A stretch of 64,000 nucleotides of DNA from positions 372,001 through 436,000 of the forward strand of contig NZ_CP016305.1 of NCBI RefSeq assembly GCF_002285905.1, given 5' to 3'. This document shows positions 47,625 through 56,939 of the stretch, one piece after another. A program made the position numbers and the translations under genes. Origin of the DNA: Rickettsia sp. MEAM1 (Bemisia tabaci) (GTDB lineage Bacteria > Pseudomonadota > Alphaproteobacteria > Rickettsiales > Rickettsiaceae). The notes beneath the pieces are model-generated. The model saw only the letters and a program-made list of their open reading frames with translations. It was not told where the DNA came from and made no database searches. The stretch's first letter is position 1, and each line of letters begins with the position of its first letter.

Positions 47625-47874
47625 TATGTTTAAAAATTTATTATTTATACTAACGATTTTAAGTATAAGTTTTAATGTTTATGCCATAAATAATAGAGCT
47701 TATACGACATCAGATATAGTAAAAATAGCGATTGTTCTTGGAATTGTTGCTTTAATTTTTAGCCCTGCAAAATTTCGTATTATAGTTATCGGTACAGCTT
47801 TAGGTCTAACTCTTGCATATTATACCTATAAATATATAGTACCTATCTTTATTTCTTCATTAAATGGTCCCTGA
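47614..47874 (+). CDS. Small membrane protein after mlaF
   Basis: 86 residues. The N-terminal signal-like segment ([16 protein letters not shown]) is followed by two hydrophobic stretches ([20 protein letters not shown] and [20 protein letters not shown]). No family recognised. It is translationally coupled to mlaF, so a role with the transporter is possible. The IS copy F left end is 20 bp after its stop. Confidence 0.6.
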   Translation: MRYNMFKNLLFILTILSISFNVYAINNRAYTTSDIVKIAIVLGIVALIFSPAKFRIIVIGTALGLTLAYYTYKYIVPIFISSLNGP

Positions 47875-47894
47875 AAAATAAGACGAATTTAATC

Positions 47895-48755
47895 GGCACC
47901 GTCAAGTTAAGTAAATTAGTGTCACAAAGTACTATATTTTTAGATTTCAGACAGCAAGAAGTCTTTGAGTAGCTTCATCCCAAATGGATTTAGCGGACGC
48001 AAATGCAATTCTTTGCTCAGATGCTGTTTTAGTATATCTTCCAACATTTACAGCAAATATATTTCTGACTTTTCCCATCAGTGATAATGTACATTGTGCT
48101 GAATTAGGATGCTTAAATTTAATCAGTATCTTCTCTTTTCTCCTAGTTGGCTGATGGGCATTCTCAATCCGATTATTTAGTCTTTTATCGGTACGATGCT
48201 TAGTCCTAGGACACATATACCTAACTGGTTTAATGTAGCTTTTTAGCTTATCAGTCACAATAACCCTTGGACATGGATAATTACCCAATAATCTTGATAA
48301 AAAGCGAATAGTTGATTTCTTGTTACGACGCTTCTGCAGTAATACTTCTAATTCATGTCCCTCAGAGTCAACAGCTCTCCATAATATGAATACTTCACCT
48401 TTGATCTTGATATTCATCTCATCCAAATGCCATTTATCAGTTGGCTTTCGCTCTCTCTTACTAATAACATCTTGAAAATAAACTACAAACTTATAACACC
48501 AAAACCTTACAGTCTCATGACTTAATATAATACCTCGATAAGCCATCTGCTCTTGAACATCTCGGTAACTATTATTAAAGCGATGATATAACCATACTGT
48601 ATGGCTAATAATGCTTGCTGGAAAACGATGTCTATTCGGGGCTTGAGTAATATGCATAGCGGTAAAATCTAGGATAAATTGTTACTGCTATTCTATAAAT
48701 CATTCCCTGTAATTGCTCAATACTTAATTTATACCTCCCTTAACTTGACGGTACC
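47895..48755 (-). mobile_element. IS6-like insertion sequence, copy F (861 bp), mutated right end
   Basis: Same structure, but the right terminus reads GACGGTACC instead of GACGGTGCC, so the inverted repeats are no longer perfect. Flanks ATTTAATC and GATATGTA do not match. Left neighbour is the mlaF operon end; right neighbour is the tail of a membrane protein gene on the plus strand. Confidence 0.93.
47947..48657 (-). CDS. IS6-family DDE transposase (copy F, A116T)
   Basis: 236 residues with a single change, Ala116 to Thr (KKSTIRFLSR). The catalytic residues are unaffected. Confidence 0.92.
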   Translation of the reverse strand: MHITQAPNRHRFPASIISHTVWLYHRFNNSYRDVQEQMAYRGIILSHETVRFWCYKFVVYFQDVISKRERKPTDKWHLDEMNIKIKGEVFILWRAVDSEGHELEVLLQKRRNKKSTIRFLSRLLGNYPCPRVIVTDKLKSYIKPVRYMCPRTKHRTDKRLNNRIENAHQPTRRKEKILIKFKHPNSAQCTLSLMGKVRNIFAVNVGRYTKTASEQRIAFASAKSIWDEATQRLLAV

Positions 48756-48926
48756 GATATGTATGGTGCTAATCCAAATTACGATACGATAAAATATTCT
48801 ATGATCATAATAATTGTCAGTGCATTTATTACCCATCTTTTACTTTATCATTTTGGTTTCCGTGAGTGGAGATTCCGCAATAAGGAAGTAATAACTAACG
48901 AAGCAGAAAGTGGTGCAGAAAAATAA
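48756..48926 (+). pseudogene. C-terminal stub of a membrane protein
   Basis: Directly after IS copy F, plus-strand codons read DMYGANPNYDTIKYSMIIII, then VSAFITHLLLYHFGFREWRF and end AESGAEK. One transmembrane helix and a charged cytoplasmic tail look like the end of a multi-pass transporter whose 5' part was lost at the IS. I cannot name it. Confidence 0.55.
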
Positions 48927-48986
48927 AATAGACTTCTTACATAACTTATTTTATAAAGAAAAATTAGGTTCTGCACGAGAGGTTTA

Positions 48987-49772
48987 ATGAAGATTGCTAC
49001 TTGGAATATTAATTCCATAAAAATGCGGATTAGTATATTGCGTGATTTTTTAGCAAACGAAAATCCAGATATTTTATTATTACAAGAACTAAAATGCGAA
49101 AGTGATAAATTTCCTTTCGAAGAGTTATCTAATCTACCTTATAATTTTTATGTTCATGGACAAAAATCATATAATGGCGTTGCTATTCTTTCAAAATTTC
49201 CTGCTGATGAAATAGTTAAGGATTTTCCAAATAATAATTGTTCTGATCAAGCAAGATTTATAGAAGCAAGAATATCACTACCTATCGGATTTTGTAATAT
49301 AATTTCTTTATATGCTCCTAACGGTTCAATGGTGGGTAGCGATAAATTTACGGCAAAACTAGCATTCTATGATAGTTTTTTTAATTATCTATCAAGCAAA
49401 AAATCTTTTGATGAAAAAACCATTATAGGTGGTGATTTTAATATTGCACCTTTTGATATTGATGTATATTCACCTACAGCACTTGCAAATACTACCTGTT
49501 TTACAGAAATTGAACAAAAGAAAATGCGGACTATTTTAAATTCTGGATTTGAAGATTGTTATAGATTCTTAAATCCCAAAAAACAAGAATTTTCATGGTG
49601 GGACTATAGAGCTGGATGTTTTGAACAGAATAAAGGTATGAGAATAGATATGATCCTTGGTAGCAATAATAGCATTGACTATCTGGAAAATTGCTATATG
49701 GATTATAATTTAAGAACTAAGAAAAAACCCTCCGATCATATACCGGTAATTGCTAATTTTAAAAATCCATAA
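48987..49772 (+). CDS. xthA: Exodeoxyribonuclease III
   Basis: AP endonuclease and 3'-5' exonuclease in base-excision repair. 261 residues: MKIATWNINSIKMRISILRD, ILLLQELKCESDKFPFEEL (metal Glu), NGVAILSK, IGGDFNIAPFDIDVYSP and the terminal KPSDHIPVIANF (catalytic Asp-His). Complete. Confidence 0.95.
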   Translation: MKIATWNINSIKMRISILRDFLANENPDILLLQELKCESDKFPFEELSNLPYNFYVHGQKSYNGVAILSKFPADEIVKDFPNNNCSDQARFIEARISLPIGFCNIISLYAPNGSMVGSDKFTAKLAFYDSFFNYLSSKKSFDEKTIIGGDFNIAPFDIDVYSPTALANTTCFTEIEQKKMRTILNSGFEDCYRFLNPKKQEFSWWDYRAGCFEQNKGMRIDMILGSNNSIDYLENCYMDYNLRTKKKPSDHIPVIANFKNP

Positions 49773-49900
49773 TTGTCATCCCGTGACTTTAAAATCGTCA
49801 TTGCGAGCGAACAACGTGAGCGTGGCAATCTTAGGAATATAGTACTGTTTTATGAGATTGCCGCGTCGAGGCTTTGCCTCTCCTCGCAATGACGAGAAAA
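49773..49900. repeat. Rickettsia palindromic element (CATTGCGAGCG type)
   Basis: TCGTCATTGCGAGCGAACAA and its partner CTCCTCGCAATGACGA enclose inner inverted segments (GTGGCAATCTTAGG, GAGATTGCCGCGTCGAGGC). This is the same subtype as the insert in prmC. Confidence 0.8.
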
Positions 49901-49923
49901 TAAACAAAACTACATAACTTAAT

Positions 49924-50730
49924 ATGCTTCCATCCATTGCTAAACATGCAGCGAGTCATCAAATCCATCCTCTCAAAAAGCATGGGCAGAATTTTATTTT
50001 TGATAGTAGCTTATGTGATAAAATCGTGCGAGCTAGTGGACTTGAAGAAAATAGTAATGTTCTAGAAATAGGACCAGGTACGGGCGGACTTACTAGGTCA
50101 ATATTACACAAAAATCCTAAACTTTTAACAGTTATTGAAACAGATGAAAGATGCATCCCATTACTTAATGAAATTAAAGAACATCACCCTAATCTAAATA
50201 TCATTAAGCAGGATGCTCTTAAACTCAATTTAAATGATTTAAACCTTGCTAAACTCACTATCATTTCTAATCTACCATATCATATAGGAACTGAACTAGT
50301 AATTAGGTGGCTAAAAGAAGCAAGCCTTGTTACTAGCATGACATTGATGTTGCAAAAAGAGGTAGTGGAGCGGATTTGTGCTAAACCCTCGACCAAAGCA
50401 TATGGCAGGTTATCGGTAATATGTAGCTTAATTGCAACAGTAGAAAAATGCTTTGATGTAGCACCTACAGCTTTCTACCCGCCTCCTAAAGTATATTCAG
50501 CAATAGTTAAACTGACTCCTTTAGAAAAAATTCCTAATAGTGATTTAATAAGTAAAGTTGAATTGATAACAAGAATGGCTTTTGCAGGACGCCGAAAAAT
50601 GATTAAATCATCGCTAAAAAACCTTGCCCCTAACATATCTGAACTTTTAGCTAAACTAAGTATAAACGATAATTGCCGAGCAGAAAACCTTACCCCTAAC
50701 GATTATTTATCCTTGGCTAGATTGATATAA
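49924..50730 (+). CDS. rsmA: 16S rRNA dimethyladenosine transferase
   Basis: Dimethylates the two adjacent adenosines near the 3' end of 16S rRNA during 30S maturation. 268 residues: [23 protein letters not shown] motif [16 protein letters not shown], catalytic [13 protein letters not shown] (NLPY), [17 protein letters not shown] and [16 protein letters not shown]. Complete. Confidence 0.95.
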   Translation: MLPSIAKHAASHQIHPLKKHGQNFIFDSSLCDKIVRASGLEENSNVLEIGPGTGGLTRSILHKNPKLLTVIETDERCIPLLNEIKEHHPNLNIIKQDALKLNLNDLNLAKLTIISNLPYHIGTELVIRWLKEASLVTSMTLMLQKEVVERICAKPSTKAYGRLSVICSLIATVEKCFDVAPTAFYPPPKVYSAIVKLTPLEKIPNSDLISKVELITRMAFAGRRKMIKSSLKNLAPNISELLAKLSINDNCRAENLTPNDYLSLARLI

Positions 50731-50744
50731 TTAAAGAGTTGTTG

Positions 50745-50815
50745 CGTACGCTCTCGGCGTCGTCCCGTGTAAAGGTTACGTAGCTCGTCCACGGGGTGAC
50801 AGGATGATATATTTG
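50745..50815. repeat. RPE remnant cut by IS copy G
   Basis: Contains GTCGTCCCGTGTAAAGG and CTCGTCCACGGGGTGACAGGA, RPE arm pieces. It ends at the IS copy G border; on the other side another RPE piece (ATTGCCACGCCACTTTCAG, CGCAATGACG) runs to 51722. Confidence 0.65.
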
Positions 50816-51676
50816 GGCACCGTCAAGTTAAGGGAGGTATAAATTAAGTATTGAGCAATTACAGGGAATGATTTATAGAATAGCAGTAACAATTTATCCT
50901 AGATTTTACCGCTATGCATATTACTCAAGCCCCGAATAGACATCGTTTTCCAGCAAGCATTATTAGCCATACAGTATGGTTATATCATCGCTTTAATAAT
51001 AGTTACCGAGATGTTCAAGAGCAGATGGCTTATCGAGGTATTATATTAAGTCATGAGACTGTAAGGTTTTGGTGTTATAAGTTTGTAGTTTATTTTCAAG
51101 ATGTTATTAGTAAGAGAGAGCGAAAGCCAACTGATAAATGGCATTTGGATGAGATGAATATCAAGATCAAAGGTGAAGTATTCATATTATGGAGAGCTGT
51201 TGACTCTGAGGGACATGAATTAGAAGTATTACTGCAGAAGCGTCGTAACAAGAAATCAGCTATTCGCTTTTTATCAAGATTATTGGGTAATTATCCATGT
51301 CCAAGGGTTATTGTGACTGATAAGCTAAAAAGCTACATTAAACCAGTTAGGTATATGTGTCCTAGGACTAAGCATCGTACCGATAAAAGACTAAATAATC
51401 GGATTGAGAATGCCCATCAGCCAACTAGGAGAAAAGAGAAGATACTGATTAAATTTAAGCATCCTAATTCAGCACAATGTACATTATCACTGATGGGAAA
51501 AGTCAGAAATATATTTGCTGTAAATGTTGGAAGATATACTAAAACAGCATCTGAGCAAAGAATTGCATTTGCGTCCGCTAAATCCATTTGGGATGAAGCT
51601 ACTCAAAGACTTCTTGCTGTCTGAAATCTAAAAATATAGTACTTTGTGACACTAATTTACTTAACTTGACGGTGCC
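50816..51676 (+). mobile_element. IS6-like insertion sequence, copy G (861 bp), plus orientation
   Basis: Complete element in the opposite orientation to copies A-F. Flanks TATATTTG and CATTCTGA do not match in direct or inverted comparison with the other copies. Both flanks are RPE remnants. Confidence 0.93.
50914..51624 (+). CDS. IS6-family DDE transposase (copy G)
   Basis: 236 residues, identical to the copy A protein and encoded on the plus strand. The leader between the IS end and the ATG holds a GGGAGG sequence early but no close Shine-Dalgarno before the ATG. Confidence 0.92.
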   Translation: MHITQAPNRHRFPASIISHTVWLYHRFNNSYRDVQEQMAYRGIILSHETVRFWCYKFVVYFQDVISKRERKPTDKWHLDEMNIKIKGEVFILWRAVDSEGHELEVLLQKRRNKKSAIRFLSRLLGNYPCPRVIVTDKLKSYIKPVRYMCPRTKHRTDKRLNNRIENAHQPTRRKEKILIKFKHPNSAQCTLSLMGKVRNIFAVNVGRYTKTASEQRIAFASAKSIWDEATQRLLAV

Positions 51677-51722
51677 CATTCTGATAAGATTGCCACGCCA
51701 CTTTCAGTGGTTCGCAATGACG
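51677..51722. repeat. RPE remnant right of IS copy G
   Basis: TTCTGATAAGATTGCCACGCC followed by CCACTTTCAGTGG and TTCGCAATGACGTT, the end of a CATTGCGAG-type RPE. uppS starts about 30 bp downstream. Confidence 0.65.
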
Positions 51723-51751
51723 TTAAAAAGAACCAAAAATAATATTTAATA

Positions 51752-52432
51752 ATGACTAACATAAAACATTTAGCAATAATAATGGATGGTAATGCACGCT
51801 GGGCAGCTACGCATGACTTACCTAAATCTGAAGGACATAGAGCCGGAGCTGATAAAGTACATGAGTTATTACCGGAATTTATTAACCTTAAAATACCATA
51901 TGTTACGCTATATACTTTCTCTTCCGAAAACTGGCAACGCTCAACTACAGAAATATCTTTTTTAATGAGATTATTAAACATTTATTTAAAAAAAGAGCTA
52001 GATAATTTGCATAAAAACGGCATTAAAATAAAAGTAATAGGTAGACTTAATTTATTAAGCGACTCATTGCAAAAACAAATAAATAATGCTATAGAATTAA
52101 CGAAAAATAATAACAAATTAACTCTTTGTATAGCTTTTAGCTATGGTAGTCGTCAAGAAATAACAGACGCTTGCACTAAGATTATCGCAAGCGGTAAAAC
52201 AGAAATTCTTGAGAGCGATATACAAAATGCGTTATATGATCCGGAAATGCCTGATGTAGATTTATTAATAAGACCTGGCGGTGTTTTCCGGATTAGTAAT
52301 TTCTTGCTTTGGCAAGCAGCTTATGCTGAACTATATTTTTCTCAAAAATATTGGCCTGATTTTAATAAAGAAGACATAATAAACGCTATAGATGATTATT
52401 CAAAAAGGAAAAGAACGTTTGGCAAAAGATAA
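51752..52432 (+). CDS. uppS: Undecaprenyl diphosphate synthase, with altered active-site motif
   Basis: Cis-prenyltransferase making the C55 carrier for peptidoglycan and LPS. 226 residues: AIIMDGNARWA (catalytic Asp), YVTLYTFSSENWQRS, SYGSRQEITDA and SNFLLWQAAYAELYFSQKYW. The family motif R-T-x-G-E-x-R-I-S-N-F reads RPGGVFRISNF (residues 174-184): Pro replaces Thr175 and Val replaces the conserved Glu at 178, a residue implicated in Mg and substrate handling. Otherwise complete. Activity is uncertain. Followed by cdsA. Confidence 0.88.
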   Translation: MTNIKHLAIIMDGNARWAATHDLPKSEGHRAGADKVHELLPEFINLKIPYVTLYTFSSENWQRSTTEISFLMRLLNIYLKKELDNLHKNGIKIKVIGRLNLLSDSLQKQINNAIELTKNNNKLTLCIAFSYGSRQEITDACTKIIASGKTEILESDIQNALYDPEMPDVDLLIRPGGVFRISNFLLWQAAYAELYFSQKYWPDFNKEDIINAIDDYSKRKRTFGKR

Positions 52433-53087
52433 ACAAAAATCAAATTTATATTTAAGAGTACTGTCTGGTATAGTATTAGTACCATCATTTGTGGTAGCTA
52501 TATTATGGCTTAAACCTTTATTCTATGTTTTAATGATATTAGTAGCTATAGGGATGCTTAGCGAATGGTATGATATGACCCATTCCTCTATTATGTATCT
52601 ACTAATAGGTTTAATTATTATCCCAATTCCCATAAGCTTGTTAATATCCTTAAGTAGCAATCCTATAAATAACTGGCTTATTATGCTTTATTTTTGCATA
52701 ATTTGGTCGGTAGATACATTTGCGATGATTGGCGGCAAAACCTTGGGCGGTGCAAAACTTGCTCCAAAAATCAGCCCTAAAAAAACTTGGAGTGGCTTAA
52801 TTACAGGAATATTATCGGCAGGTTTAGTTGCAACCTTAATTAGTTTCATACCAAGTTTTTACATTGAAAATTACTATTTCTCAAATAGGATTTATCTGTT
52901 TATAATTAGTTGCACGCTAGCTTTAATAGCTCAGCTAAGTGATTTATTTATTTCATATTTTAAACGAAAGTTTAATATTAAGGATAGTGGCAATATTATA
53001 CCTGGTCATGGAGGGGTATTAGATAGATTTGACAGTATAATTTTAACTGCCCTAATATTATTTTTTATAAATGGATTATATTTATGA
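52419..53087 (+). CDS. cdsA: Phosphatidate cytidylyltransferase
   Basis: Makes CDP-diacylglycerol for all phospholipids at the inner membrane. Multi-pass membrane protein ending with the CDS signature SDLFISYFKRKFNIKDSGNI and PGHGGVLDRFDSI. I prefer the TTG at 52419 (LAKDKQKSNLYLRVLSG), preceded by AAGGAAAAG. The open frame's ATG at 52392 would add nine residues translated within uppS. At about 222 residues it is a short CdsA. Overlaps the uppS end by 14 bp. Confidence 0.88.
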   Translation: MAKDKQKSNLYLRVLSGIVLVPSFVVAILWLKPLFYVLMILVAIGMLSEWYDMTHSSIMYLLIGLIIIPIPISLLISLSSNPINNWLIMLYFCIIWSVDTFAMIGGKTLGGAKLAPKISPKKTWSGLITGILSAGLVATLISFIPSFYIENYYFSNRIYLFIISCTLALIAQLSDLFISYFKRKFNIKDSGNIIPGHGGVLDRFDSIILTALILFFINGLYL

Positions 53088-53410
53088 GTATTTTTAATTC
53101 AATACTTTCAAATAATCATACAAAAAAAATAATTTTAAATATTTTTCTAGCATTACTGCTAGGATATTTTGTTTTTCACTGCATTTACGGCAATAAAGGA
53201 GTTATTGCATATTTAAAAGTAAATAGACAGCTTGAAAAAGCCTATGATGAATTGAAGTTATTGCGAGCTGAACGAGTAGAGCTTGAACATAATGTTAAAT
53301 TACTTAGAACCGAATCGTTAGATAAGGATATGCTAGATGAACAAGCACGCAAAGTTTTAGGTATAGCAGCTCCAAGCGAACAAGTTTTTAACCCCAATAG
53401 CAAACCATAG
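53084..53410 (+). CDS. ftsB: FtsB/DivIC-like septum formation protein
   Basis: 108 residues: short cytoplasmic part, one transmembrane helix (IILNIFLALLLGYFVFHCIY), then a periplasmic coiled coil (LEKAYDELKLLRAERVELEH) and the conserved LDEQARKVLGIAAPSEQV. FtsB bridges FtsL and FtsQ in the divisome. Overlaps the cdsA stop by 4 bp. Confidence 0.85.
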   Translation: MSIFNSILSNNHTKKIILNIFLALLLGYFVFHCIYGNKGVIAYLKVNRQLEKAYDELKLLRAERVELEHNVKLLRTESLDKDMLDEQARKVLGIAAPSEQVFNPNSKP

Positions 53411-53449
53411 GCTCATCACAGAAATTAAAATTTAACTGAAGAATATATT

Positions 53450-54061
53450 ATGACTATTACGCTTTACCAAAACGATTTACCTGATGATTTTGAACTTGAA
53501 GGTGATTTAGCAATAGATACCGAAACGATGGGATTAAATTTATATAGAGATAAACTTTGTCTATTGCAGTTTAGTAACGGAAATGGTGATGCTCACCTTG
53601 TGCATTTTCTAGATCAAAACTATAATGCTCCTAACCTAAAAAATTTATTAAGTGATAAAGAACGTTGCAAGATATTTCATTTCGCAAGGTTTGATTTAGC
53701 AGCGATAAAAAAATATTTGGGAGTTGATTTAGAGAATATCTTTTGTACTAAAATATCTTCAAAGCTAGTTAGAACTTATACTGAAAGCCATGGGCTTAAG
53801 GATATATGTAGAGAATTGTTAGGAGTAAATATTTCCAAACAACAACAATCTTCTTATTGGGGTGCTGATAATTTATCTTCCGACCAACAAGAATATGCTG
53901 CTAAAGATGTGCTTTATTTGCATAAGTTAAGAGAACATTTAATAGCAATGTTAGTTAAAGAAAATAGATTTGAACTTGCTCAAGACATCTTTAAATTTCT
54001 ACCGGTCAGAGCCAATTTAGATTTAGTTGGCTGGGATGAAGTTGATATCTTTACGCATTGA
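53450..54061 (+). CDS. rnd: Ribonuclease D (short, no HRDC)
   Basis: 3'-5' exoribonuclease of the DEDDy family acting on tRNA precursors. 203 residues with LAIDTETMGLNLYRDKLCLL (Exo I, Asp-Glu), ARFDLAAIKKYLG (Exo II) and QQEYAAKDVLYLHKLREHL (Exo III, YxxxD). HRDC domains are absent, as in other Rickettsiales. Confidence 0.93.
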   Translation: MTITLYQNDLPDDFELEGDLAIDTETMGLNLYRDKLCLLQFSNGNGDAHLVHFLDQNYNAPNLKNLLSDKERCKIFHFARFDLAAIKKYLGVDLENIFCTKISSKLVRTYTESHGLKDICRELLGVNISKQQQSSYWGADNLSSDQQEYAAKDVLYLHKLREHLIAMLVKENRFELAQDIFKFLPVRANLDLVGWDEVDIFTH

Positions 54062-54084
54062 ATTTTTTGATGCTATAAAACGTT

Positions 54085-54318
54085 ATTGCGAGGAGAAACT
54101 GGTCTTGTTGCATGGCTCCGATGTCATCCCCGCTTAAGGCTTGCTTGCGGGGATCATTTCCCCCTGTCACCCCCGTGGCTTGGGAACTAGGTCCAGCTAA
54201 AAAATACTAATAATATTAGTATTTTTTATTGTTTTTCTGGATGCCGTGGTCAAACAACTAGATGACACCGAGGGTACTTTTCGATCCACGCGGGCAATGC
54301 CTATGCGGGGATGACATA
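54085..54318. repeat. Compound RPE region after rnd
   Basis: Contains a CATTGCGAGGAG start, GTTGCATGGCTCCGATGTCATC, GGCTTGGGAACTAGGTCCAGC and the perfect palindrome AAAAAATACTAAT/ATTAGTATTTTTT at 54199-54227, shared with 36888-36916. It closes with TCGATCCACGCGGGCAATGCC and GGGGATGACATAA. At least three repeat pieces appear stacked. Confidence 0.75.
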
Positions 54319-54334
54319 ATTGTGACATTAAAAC

Positions 54335-54556
54335 CTATACATGACCAAGATTAACACCAGTAAGCGGCATATCAGTACTATACTCTACATCATAATTACA
54401 TTCACTATATTTTATTAAAGTATTTGCGGTTTTATTTATCATTTCATTAGGGGCAGGATATATAGCAAATTCCTCCCCTCCAACATAAATTAATAGAGGT
54501 GTGCCTACAGGTTATATTGCTTCAAGTAAAGTCGCTATACATACAAAATTTGGCAT
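54335..54556 (-). pseudogene. Small hypothetical gene with in-frame stop
   Basis: Minus-strand frame MPNFVCIATLLEAI, stop TAA, then PVGTPLLIYVGGEEFAIYPA and NEMINKTANTLIKYSECNYD, ending TGVNLGHV before TAG. 74 codons in one frame with a single internal stop. Family unknown. The 140 bp between it and the symporter start hold nothing recognisable except AT-rich sequence. Confidence 0.5.
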
Positions 54557-54698
54557 AATTAATTCTTTTTATATTGAATTATTTATTAAAAAATATTAAT
54601 ATCTATTAATTAGTTAATAATTGTTAATGAGTTTTTTATTCTTATGTTGTGATAAATAAGATATATTAATAACTTGTTTTTAATTCAGAAATCTCATA

Positions 54699-56078
54699 AT
54701 GCCCAAAATACCTATCGATAATATTATCGTATTTTTATATCTGATATCCATTTTAGCTGTAGGTATTTATTACCGAGCTAAAAATAGTAGCTTTAAAAAT
54801 TATGCAAATGTAGAGAGTAAGGTTCAGAATAACAAGCTGCTATTAATAGCTACCATTTTTGCAAGTTCCGTAGGAGGGGCTACTACTTTTGGTATTACGG
54901 AAAAAGCTTTTTTAGGACACGCATATTATGCTTACGCTTTAATACTTACTATCCCGATAGATATCATAATTGCTATTTATGTAGTACCGCTAATTGCAAA
55001 ACATCATGGAGCAGAAAGCATAGGCGATATAATAAGTATATATTACGGCAATATAGGTCGCTTTATTGGCGGGGTTAGCTCTGTAATTGTATCGGTTGGA
55101 TTTTTAGCAGCTCAAATAAGCGTCAGCGGTTATATTTTTCAATATATCTTAGAAATAAATTATATTGAGGGAGTAATTTTAAGCTATAGTATAGTACTTA
55201 TATATACTACAATAGGAGGGCTGCAATCTATCGTTTTTACTAATTTACTGCAATTTTTTGCTATGATAATTGCGATACCTGTGGTCACTTTTATAGGGCT
55301 AAACAAAATTGGTTCTATAAATCCTATAGGCGATTTGATTGTTGAAACTAATCAATCTAACTTATTTTCTTATATAATCGCTGCTGCTTTAAGCTTTAGT
55401 GTAATGAATCTATACCCTACCTTTATTCAAAGAGCTTTGATTAATAAAAACCCTACTCAAACAACTAAAGCAATATATACAAAATCGGTTATATATTTAT
55501 TCTTTTTAATTTGCGTTACTTTAAATGGCTTAATTGCTTATAAACTTTATCCAGAACAACCATCGAACTTAGTATTACCTTATCTGATCAATCAAATAAT
55601 CCCGCCTTTAATTCAAGGCTTGGTCATAAGCGGACTGCTTGCTGCTGTTATGTCTACTGCCGATTCTGATTTAAACGTTACTTCCATAGCTATTGTTAAA
55701 GACATAATTAACCCAGTTCTAAAGGTAAAAACTGGGCAGAAGCTATTATTAATTGCCCGAATTATTAACGTAGCAACAGGAAGCCTTGCTATAATTGCTG
55801 CCCTAAAATTTAGCAACGTAATAGATTTAGTAGTATTCTTTACCAGCTTTTGGGGACCTGTAATATTAGTACCGCTAGTAACAACGCTTTTTAGTATTAG
55901 AGTACCAACACAAATAATGGTTTTATCATCAATAAGCGGAGCAGCAACTTTTTTACTTTGGGAATATTATTCCTTATCTCTACAATATTTTAACCTCAGG
56001 GGAGTATTTATAGGGACAATAGTAAGCTGTTTGATATTTATGTTAGGTATAGTTGTAAATAAGGTTAATAGGATGTAA
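54699..56078 (+). CDS. Sodium:solute symporter (SSS family)
   Basis: 459 residues, about 12-13 transmembrane helices. SSS signatures: LLLIATIFASSVGGATTFGI, IGDIISIYYGNIGRFIGGVS, YTTIGGLQSIVFTNLLQFF and ISGLLAAVMSTADSDLNVTS (Na-binding TM8 with Ser-Thr-Ala-Asp). Substrate not decidable; related proteins carry proline or pantothenate. The stop is at 56076-56078 and IS copy H begins one base later, so the gene is just complete. Confidence 0.88.
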   Translation: MPKIPIDNIIVFLYLISILAVGIYYRAKNSSFKNYANVESKVQNNKLLLIATIFASSVGGATTFGITEKAFLGHAYYAYALILTIPIDIIIAIYVVPLIAKHHGAESIGDIISIYYGNIGRFIGGVSSVIVSVGFLAAQISVSGYIFQYILEINYIEGVILSYSIVLIYTTIGGLQSIVFTNLLQFFAMIIAIPVVTFIGLNKIGSINPIGDLIVETNQSNLFSYIIAAALSFSVMNLYPTFIQRALINKNPTQTTKAIYTKSVIYLFFLICVTLNGLIAYKLYPEQPSNLVLPYLINQIIPPLIQGLVISGLLAAVMSTADSDLNVTSIAIVKDIINPVLKVKTGQKLLLIARIINVATGSLAIIAALKFSNVIDLVVFFTSFWGPVILVPLVTTLFSIRVPTQIMVLSSISGAATFLLWEYYSLSLQYFNLRGVFIGTIVSCLIFMLGIVVNKVNRM

Positions 56079-56079
56079 T

Positions 56080-56939
56080 GGCACCGTCAAGTTAAGGGAG
56101 GTATAAATTAAGTATTGAGCAATTACAGGGAATGATTTATAGAATAGCAGTAACAATTTATCCTAGATTTTACCGCTATGCATATTACTCAAGCCCCGAA
56201 TAGACATCGTTTTCCAGCAAGCATTATTAGCCATACAGTATGGTTATATCATCGCTTTAATAATAGTTACCGAGATGTTCAAGAGCAGATGGCTTATCGA
56301 GGTATTATATTAAGTCATGAGACTGTAAGTTTTGGTGTTATAAGTTTGTAGTTTATTTTCAAGATGTTATTAGTAAGAGAGAGCGAAAGCCAACTGATAA
56401 ATGGCATTTGGATGAGATGAATATCAAGATCAAAGGTGAAGTATTCATATTATGGAGAGCTGTTGACTCTGAGGGACATGAATTAGAAGTATTACTGCAG
56501 AAGCGTCGTAACAAGAAATCAGCTATTCGCTTTTTATCAAGATTATTGGGTAATTATCCATGTCCAAGGGTTATTGTGACTGATAAGCTAAAAAGCTACA
56601 TTAAACCAGTTAGGTATATGTGTCCTAGGACTAAGCATCGTACCGATAAAAGACTAAATAATCGGATTGAGAATGCCCATCAGCCAACTAGGAGAAAAGA
56701 GAAGATACTGATTAAATTTAAGCATCCTAATTCAGCACAATGTACATTATCACTGATGGGAAAAGTCAGAAATATATTTGCTGTAAATGTTGGAAGATAT
56801 ACTAAAACAGCATCTGAGCAAAGAATTGCATTTGCGTCCGCTAAATCCATTTGGGATGAAGCTACTCAAAGACTTCTTGCTGTCTGAAATCTAAAAATAT
56901 AGTACTTTGTGACACTAATTTACTTAACTTGACGGTGCC
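56080..56939 (+). mobile_element. IS6-like insertion sequence, copy H (860 bp), plus orientation
   Basis: Both 17-bp ends are intact but one G is missing from the GTAAGG run near 56329. Flanks GATGTAAT and GATGACAC differ. On the right an RPE piece (GATGACACCGAG, TCGATCCAAGCAACAATGCC) runs to 56993. Confidence 0.93.
56178..56887 (+). pseudogene. IS6-family transposase, frameshifted (copy H)
   Basis: Starts MHITQAPNRH as the others, but a one-base deletion at codon 51 (R-F-W-C) stops the frame shortly after. An in-frame internal ATG restarts a 159-residue C-terminal part containing the DDE residues but no N-terminal DNA-binding region. The IS ends remain usable in trans. Confidence 0.92.

Noticed and set aside
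56408-56887. Shorter functional transposase of 159 residues in copy H
   Set aside because: It lacks the N-terminal DNA-binding region and arises only because a single-base deletion breaks the standard frame.
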